DNA from: CAZMYO01 sp964570525
Lineage (GTDB): Bacteria; Patescibacteriota; Patescibacteriia; Magasanikbacterales; GWA2-37-8
DNA length: 10,101 bases
Assembly (NCBI GenBank): GCA_964570525.1
Contig: CAZMYO010000063.1
Location: forward strand, 1-10,101
Direction: 5' to 3'
Positions 6,419-10,101 of the stretch are shown piece by piece; within the stretch, counting starts at the first letter, position 1; each line of letters starts with the position of its first letter. The notes below the pieces were generated by a model. It worked only from the letters and a program-made list of their open reading frames with translations, searched no databases and had not been told where the DNA came from. A program made the position numbers and the translations under genes.

Positions 6419-6482
6419 ATTGCGTTAGTGTCTTGCCGTATCGTATAATAAATTGCCTAAAAAAGAAAGAGCCGGCCGGTAT

Positions 6483-6510
6483 TTGTTAAGCTCCCTTGTT
6501 ATGCTAATAT
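6483..6510 (+). promoter_or_regulatory. Promoter of the zinc-ribbon gene
   Basis: A -35 box TTGTTA (6483-6488) and -10 box TAATAT (6505-6510) are 16 bases apart, with an extended -10 TGC at 6502-6504. Transcription would start near 6517, leaving a leader of about 66 bases. A second possible promoter lies upstream, TTGCGT (6420-6425) with TATAAT (6444-6449) and an 18-base spacer. It would overlap the argS leader on the other strand. Confidence 0.6.
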
Positions 6511-6522
6511 ACATTGGTAAAG

Positions 6523-6558
6523 GGAGAGCCCCGCTCTCTACTCTTAAATAAAGAGAGC
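6523..6558 (+). promoter_or_regulatory. Leader with two mutually exclusive hairpins
   Basis: GCTCTCT at 6533-6539 can pair with GGAGAGC at 6523-6529 (3-nt loop, one G-U pair) or with AGAGAGC at 6552-6558 (12-nt loop). The two foldings cannot coexist. The segment starts about six bases after the predicted transcription start and ends 12 bases before the Shine-Dalgarno AAGGAG (6571-6576). It may be an expression switch or an RNA thermometer; function is inference. Confidence 0.45.
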
Positions 6559-6582
6559 TGGAACACAACAAAGGAGCTCACC

Positions 6583-6780
6583 ATGGAAAACAGGCTGCTG
6601 GTAGAGTGCCGGGAGTGCCGAAAAGAACGAAACTTTAAGATCGATTACCAAACCGTGGTAGAAAAAGACACCCATGTGTCGGTACAAGGAACCTGCGCTC
6701 ACTGCGGCCACGAAGCATCAATTTGGGTGCCGTGGGAAACCTGGTGCGACATGCGCCCCAAGTTTCCCAGCAAGCTCTGA
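6583..6780 (+). CDS. Small zinc-ribbon protein (65 aa)
   Basis: I do not recognise a named family. The 65-residue protein has two CxxC knuckles, CREC (Cys9, Cys12) and CAHCGH (Cys38, Cys41), spaced by about 25 residues, the layout of a zinc ribbon. A fifth cysteine (Cys55) follows in the Trp-rich tail. It has no signal peptide or membrane segment, so it is cytoplasmic and might bind nucleic acid or a protein partner. The ATG at 6583 is chosen because AAGGAG lies six bases upstream. The open frame extends back to a TTG at 6514, but that start lies upstream of the Shine-Dalgarno and would translate the hairpin leader. The gene has its own promoter and terminator, stands alone, and is divergent from argS. 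Confidence 0.85.
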   Translation: MENRLLVECRECRKERNFKIDYQTVVEKDTHVSVQGTCAHCGHEASIWVPWETWCDMRPKFPSKL

Positions 6781-6793
6781 CCGGTCTAACTTC

Positions 6794-6822
6794 GGGCGGT
6801 TCCTCCCCGCCCTTTTTTCTTT
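6794..6822 (+). terminator. Intrinsic terminator of the zinc-ribbon gene
   Basis: A 6-bp stem GGGCGG (6794-6799) with CCGCCC (6807-6812), loop of seven, is followed directly by TTTTTTCTTT. It starts 14 bases after the TGA stop codon, the classic position. Confidence 0.88.
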
Positions 6823-6830
6823 AAACAACA

Positions 6831-6858
6831 CTCTCCCGACTTAGTTGGGAGAGTTTTT
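6831..6858. terminator. Terminator between convergent genes
   Basis: CTCTCCCGAC (6831-6840) pairs over 10 bp, including one G-U, with GTTGGGAGAG (6844-6853) around a TTA loop. On the plus strand TTTTT follows at 6854-6858. On the minus strand the tail is TGTTGTTT. It probably serves mainly the large surface-protein gene, whose stop codon lies 22 bases away, and backs up the zinc-ribbon terminator. Confidence 0.75.
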
Positions 6859-6874
6859 GCGTAAAACTAATTTG

Positions 6875-9800
6875 TTAGTTTAGTATGGTGGAGGTTACGA
6901 TTTGCGCGGTGGTGGTAACTACGTCTACTACGGAAGCGAAGACTGGATCGAATAAATTGGAGGGATCGGCGTAATGATCAACATTCTCAAAGTTGCCGAG
7001 GGCAATAGTGTTGGCGTCAAACTGGGTGAGTGGCAGACTATTCACAAAGACCCCGGTAGTAAGGTTTTTAAATCTGACATCTTTCAGGTGGAGAGCGCCG
7101 CCATTTGCTTTGATGCCGATCGTAGGGAACGATGGCTTTTGGTTATGACCAATAACAGTGTCAGAAATAGTAACATTAGAGTTTGTCATCTGAATGCTAT
7201 TGCCGGGTGATCGGCTATCAAGCAACGAACAGCGCTCTAAGGAAAGATTGCTGTTGTTAACCAACAACATACCGTCAAGTGACGGTGGCATTACGGGCAG
7301 ACGATTGCCGCCGCTAATATTTACGTAGCGCAATGTTGAGGTGGAGCCGGTGAACACAAAATTGCCCCAGTAGTTGGCTGGACTCAAAGGAGCAATGGTA
7401 ATCGGATCATCCGCGGCGCCGATGGCGTTCAACGAGCCTTGAATGGTAACAGTAGAATAGTCGGCCAAGGTAATTTTTGCTCCCGGCTCAATGGTTAAAG
7501 TAGATGTTGACCCTGTTAAGGTAAAGACTCCAAGATAAAGCGGAACGCTCTTTTTGATTATAACCGATCGGCTAAGCGTGGCCGATTCAACAAACGGAAG
7601 ATTTAAAACATTATCTTTCAGACGAAGGTCGGCAAGCTCGGGCCAGAATCGTTTGATATAAATAGGCCCCTGCGCGTGGGAAAAATTACTGAAATCAGAA
7701 TCACTCATTGAGAGTTGACCGTCAAATGCTTCCAGCGCGCGCTCGCCATTCTTGAAAATGCTTCTAAAAATTGTAGACGATGTCCGTTCCAGGTGGACGC
7801 TTGTTTGTCCATTGTCACTCAATACCGCATCACCGAGAGTGAACTCGGCGCTCTCGGCGCGCACCGCCTGCGAAACAGACCCGGTGTAAATATATCCGTT
7901 CACAAAAAAATTATGGCCACCGTAACGCAAAGACAAGCCATGAATATCGCCTCGGGATCCGGGGTGAAACCAAACCCCCTGCCAATCCTTTGGCGCTGGG
8001 TCTACTCCGCCCCAACTGCCAACAGTGGCATCGGCCAAGCTGTCGTTAAAACTGTGGTCGCGACCAGAAGTGAAGACCGCCATGTTATCGGCAGTACCTG
8101 AAACCGACAAATTTCCGTAAACATCAATTTTTGCGTCAGAATAGTAACTTTTGATGATGACGCCCGGATCAACTGTTAACGTAAAGCCGGCCGGTATTTC
8201 ATAATATTGTAGAATATACGGATTGTTCTCTTTGGTAAGCCGGCGACTAGATTCTTCTTGCCGTAAATTCAACAAGATCGATCCGAAATTAGACTGCTTG
8301 GGGGTGCCGTAAACAGGGCCGCCGTTATAGCTTCGTGCCACTGCCCTCGGGCCCTGGTTGCTCTGCCAATTATTTTTATCATTGCCGCTCTTGAGAGTGT
8401 TAATTCTTTCCATCGATCGATACTTCACCGTATCGCCGGCAAACCAACCGGGGGAAGAATCCACTTCATCGGTTTTTTCTCCGTTTGGTTTAATAACCTC
8501 AAGCTTCGCTCCGCTATTGTTAAACCCGTTGGCCAAAGCATAGACGTAATCGGCGGGAATATTGCGGATAGTATTATCGGAAGTTCGTTCAAAAAGATAA
8601 TACCCGCGTGCCGGAATAACGCTGTTATTTATCTTATAGAAATCCAAAGGCTTTCCCGAAACCAAAATTTTCCAGTTTTTCAAATCAATCGGCTGATCGG
8701 TATTGTTGTAAAGCTCCAGCCACTCATCGCTCGGATAATCGGCCGAGGTGCCGGCCCAGGCCACCTCATTCACCACCACTTCGTTACTCCAGTTCACTCT
8801 CACCGGCGTTGACGAGGCCGCTTCATTGCTCCAGGCCGAGAGGTTGCCCAGCCGGTCTCGCGCCCGAGCGCGAAAAGTGTACGCTTCTCCGCGCGCGCCA
8901 TTAAAAATAAAATCATGCTCCGGGGTGCTGGATACAAAAGGTGTCCAAGTGGTGGTGGCTCCCGTTTGATAATCAATGTCGTAATTCGTGGGCGTTGAGA
9001 GCGCGTCAACACCCTGCAAATTGAGAGCGATTGCAGTTGAACCAAAACCGCTTTTATTATCTATGGTCATAACCGGAACCGGCGGCGGATCATTATCTAG
9101 TATCACTGCCGCTACTCTAGATAAAGAGGAGGTGTTACCGGCGGCATCCAGCGCGGCAAATTGATAATAATTTTTCCCGGAACTTAAATTTGTTTCCAAA
9201 TTCCAACCCTTGCCGCCATTCCCCGCTTGTCCCGATCCCGAAGGATCGCGGATCCCGCTCGCTGCGGAAGACGCTATTGGGTAGGGGTGGGTGAGATCGT
9301 TAAGTGGCGTGGTCGTCGAATAAAACGCCAAAATTTTAACCGTATCAGTAGAATTAGTCCCGCTAATAACTGTGGACGAACTCGTGGTATAAAACGTCTC
9401 GTTAAACATGGCCGCAAGAAGCGGGGCCGGCGGTGGCGTGGTGTCTTTGGAAATAATCGGGGCAATATTCAAGATAGTGGTGGTGGTAGAGTTTGTTGAG
9501 ACAAGAGGAACAGCGATAGTTGAGGTCGTTGCAACGACATCGGTGGTAGTAGGAGAAACGATTTCCACCTTTGGCGAGGCAAATGTTGAGCGCTCTGGGA
9601 TAGATTCGAAATTACCGCCACCAAACGAGTAAGAATAGGAAGACTGATTAGGTGATTGAACTAATGCTGGTTTTGTCTCTCCTCTGTGGTCAATGACTGG
9701 TGTGCCTACCACCGGCGCCACAATTTTTTCGCCAAGAACTTTCGCGGGCGCGGGCGCAGATGGTGGTTTGGCTTTCACTACTGGTTTCGGAAAGGGCTGC

Positions 9801-10101
9801 TCGGGTGCCGGACTGATGGGCAGTGCTGATGATTTGACTGGCTGGCTATTCGCCACTTCTCCCGTTTTCTCGCTCGCAGTCGCACCAAAGCCAAATGTGG
9901 ATTTCACTGTCTGAACAGCTCCGCCCACCGCCGAAGCGAGTGATTGTGCTGCCGCCCGGGCCGCGGTGAGCGCGTGGTCGGCGGTATTAACCAAGTTCGT
10001 GCACGGTTTCTCACCCAACTCACTGCACGTTTTAAGTACCGTACGAATGGGCCACTGCGCCAAAGCCTGTACAAACGACACTTGGCTGTTAGGCACAATC
10101 G
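6875..10101 (-). CDS. Large secreted/surface protein with lamin-tail and beta-helix repeats (5' partial)
   Basis: At least 1073 residues are visible. The frame is open to the window edge and no signal peptide is seen, so the N-terminus is missing; a GTG at 10096 is not a convincing start. Visible order: an Ala-rich segment (about 38-66), a Pro/Ala-rich linker (90-135) and a Ser/Thr-rich stretch (170-222). Next come a bacterial Ig-like domain (about 218-332; PPPAPLLAAMF, YYQFAALDAAGNTS) and an FN3-like domain (337-430). A lamin-tail domain follows (about 438-600; VVVNEVAWAGT, DEWLELYNNTD, IDLKNWKI). The rest is two blocks of parallel-beta-helix style sequence, LTVDPGVIIKS...GNLSVSGTADN (640-671) and LTIEPGAKIT...GSLNAIGAADDPI (867-899), with GSTSTL repeated. 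Families with this architecture sit on the outside of the cell; adhesion or surface display is inference. No sorting motif is visible at the C-terminus. The Ig-like domain is interrupted by an in-frame palindromic repeat (residues 281-291). Confidence 0.85.
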   Translation of the reverse strand, partial: IVPNSQVSFVQALAQWPIRTVLKTCSELGEKPCTNLVNTADHALTAARAAAQSLASAVGGAVQTVKSTFGFGATASEKTGEVANSQPVKSSALPISPAPEQPFPKPVVKAKPPSAPAPAKVLGEKIVAPVVGTPVIDHRGETKPALVQSPNQSSYSYSFGGGNFESIPERSTFASPKVEIVSPTTTDVVATTSTIAVPLVSTNSTTTTILNIAPIISKDTTPPPAPLLAAMFNETFYTTSSSTVISGTNSTDTVKILAFYSTTTPLNDLTHPYPIASSAASGIRDPSGSGQAGNGGKGWNLETNLSSGKNYYQFAALDAAGNTSSLSRVAAVILDNDPPPVPVMTIDNKSGFGSTAIALNLQGVDALSTPTNYDIDYQTGATTTWTPFVSSTPEHDFIFNGARGEAYTFRARARDRLGNLSAWSNEAASSTPVRVNWSNEVVVNEVAWAGTSADYPSDEWLELYNNTDQPIDLKNWKILVSGKPLDFYKINNSVIPARGYYLFERTSDNTIRNIPADYVYALANGFNNSGAKLEVIKPNGEKTDEVDSSPGWFAGDTVKYRSMERINTLKSGNDKNNWQSNQGPRAVARSYNGGPVYGTPKQSNFGSILLNLRQEESSRRLTKENNPYILQYYEIPAGFTLTVDPGVIIKSYYSDAKIDVYGNLSVSGTADNMAVFTSGRDHSFNDSLADATVGSWGGVDPAPKDWQGVWFHPGSRGDIHGLSLRYGGHNFFVNGYIYTGSVSQAVRAESAEFTLGDAVLSDNGQTSVHLERTSSTIFRSIFKNGERALEAFDGQLSMSDSDFSNFSHAQGPIYIKRFWPELADLRLKDNVLNLPFVESATLSRSVIIKKSVPLYLGVFTLTGSTSTLTIEPGAKITLADYSTVTIQGSLNAIGAADDPITIAPLSPANYWGNFVFTGSTSTLRYVNISGGNRLPVMPPSLDGMLLVNNSNLSLERCSLLDSRSPGNSIQMTNSNVTISDTVIGHNQKPSFPTIGIKANGGALHLKDVRFKNLTTGVFVNSLPLTQFDANTIALGNFENVDHYADPSNLFDPVFASVVDVVTTTAQIVTSTILN
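9225..9267 (-). repeat. Structured palindromic repeat, copy B (inside surface protein)
   Basis: The 33-base core at 9225-9257 differs from copy A at one position (9249). It has the same CGATCC/GGATCG hairpin, followed by a second hairpin at the same place as in copy A with a near-identical loop (TCGCT) but a different stem (CCGC/GCGG). In the surface-protein frame it encodes IRDPSGSGQA, placed in a turn of the Ig-like domain between SSAASG and GNGGKGWNLE. It has no stop codon in the host frame and is tolerated as an in-frame insertion. Confidence 0.82.

Noticed and set aside
5927..6448. Plus-strand open frame of 173 codons opposite argS
   Set aside because: Antisense shadow of the conserved HIGH-containing part of ArgS; the composition is that of a complementary strand.
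6470..6485. AGCCGGCCGGTATTT shared with 8185-8199
   Set aside because: A 15-base match without extended similarity or shared structure; one copy is intergenic and one encodes PAGF in the surface protein.

Overview
The window looks like a piece of a Patescibacteria (Candidate Phyla Radiation, probably Parcubacteria-like) chromosome. The evidence is indirect. It shows compact, mostly leaderless-looking genes, an ArgS carrying low-complexity SRKSKV-type repeats, a histidine kinase with a 7TM-like sensor, a giant lamin-tail/beta-helix surface protein, and short GC-rich palindromic repeats that run in frame into proteins. Stop codons TAA, TAG and TGA all end genes here, so the code is standard (TGA is not reassigned). 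No rRNA, phage, IS or CRISPR signature was seen.

Layout, left to right. Positions 1-317 hold no convincing gene but contain several small GC-rich palindromes. Next, on the minus strand and probably in one transcript, come bactofilin (1687 to 1202), a divergent diacylglycerol/lipid-kinase-family protein (1174 to 410) and a tRNA-Leu(GAG) with encoded CCA (404 to 318). The bactofilin has a good promoter just upstream. A membrane histidine kinase (start at 3371, stop at 1764) lies upstream of these on the same strand with no response regulator nearby. Its 5' leader contains one copy of a palindromic repeat. A hairpin terminator at 3521-3556 closes the next minus-strand gene, an acyl-ACP-reductase-like Rossmann protein (4592-3606), which has its own promoter and a strong Shine-Dalgarno. 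Arginyl-tRNA synthetase (6418-4679) follows.

The only plus-strand gene is a 65-residue zinc-ribbon protein (6583-6780). It is divergent from argS and has an extended -10 promoter, a leader with two mutually exclusive hairpins, a strong Shine-Dalgarno and an intrinsic terminator. It converges on a very large extracellular protein (minus strand, 10101 to 6875) whose 5' end lies beyond the window. That protein carries Ig/FN3-like domains, a lamin-tail domain and beta-helix-type repeats, and it contains the second copy of the palindromic repeat in frame.

Functionally the window mixes cell-envelope or shape genes (bactofilin, lipid-kinase-like protein, surface protein, sensor kinase) with translation genes (tRNA-Leu, argS). 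I see no defence or biosynthetic gene cluster. The most unusual signals are the in-frame structured repeat family, the reductase with an aligned candidate catalytic cysteine, the repeat-laden argS, and the switch-like leader of the small zinc-ribbon gene.
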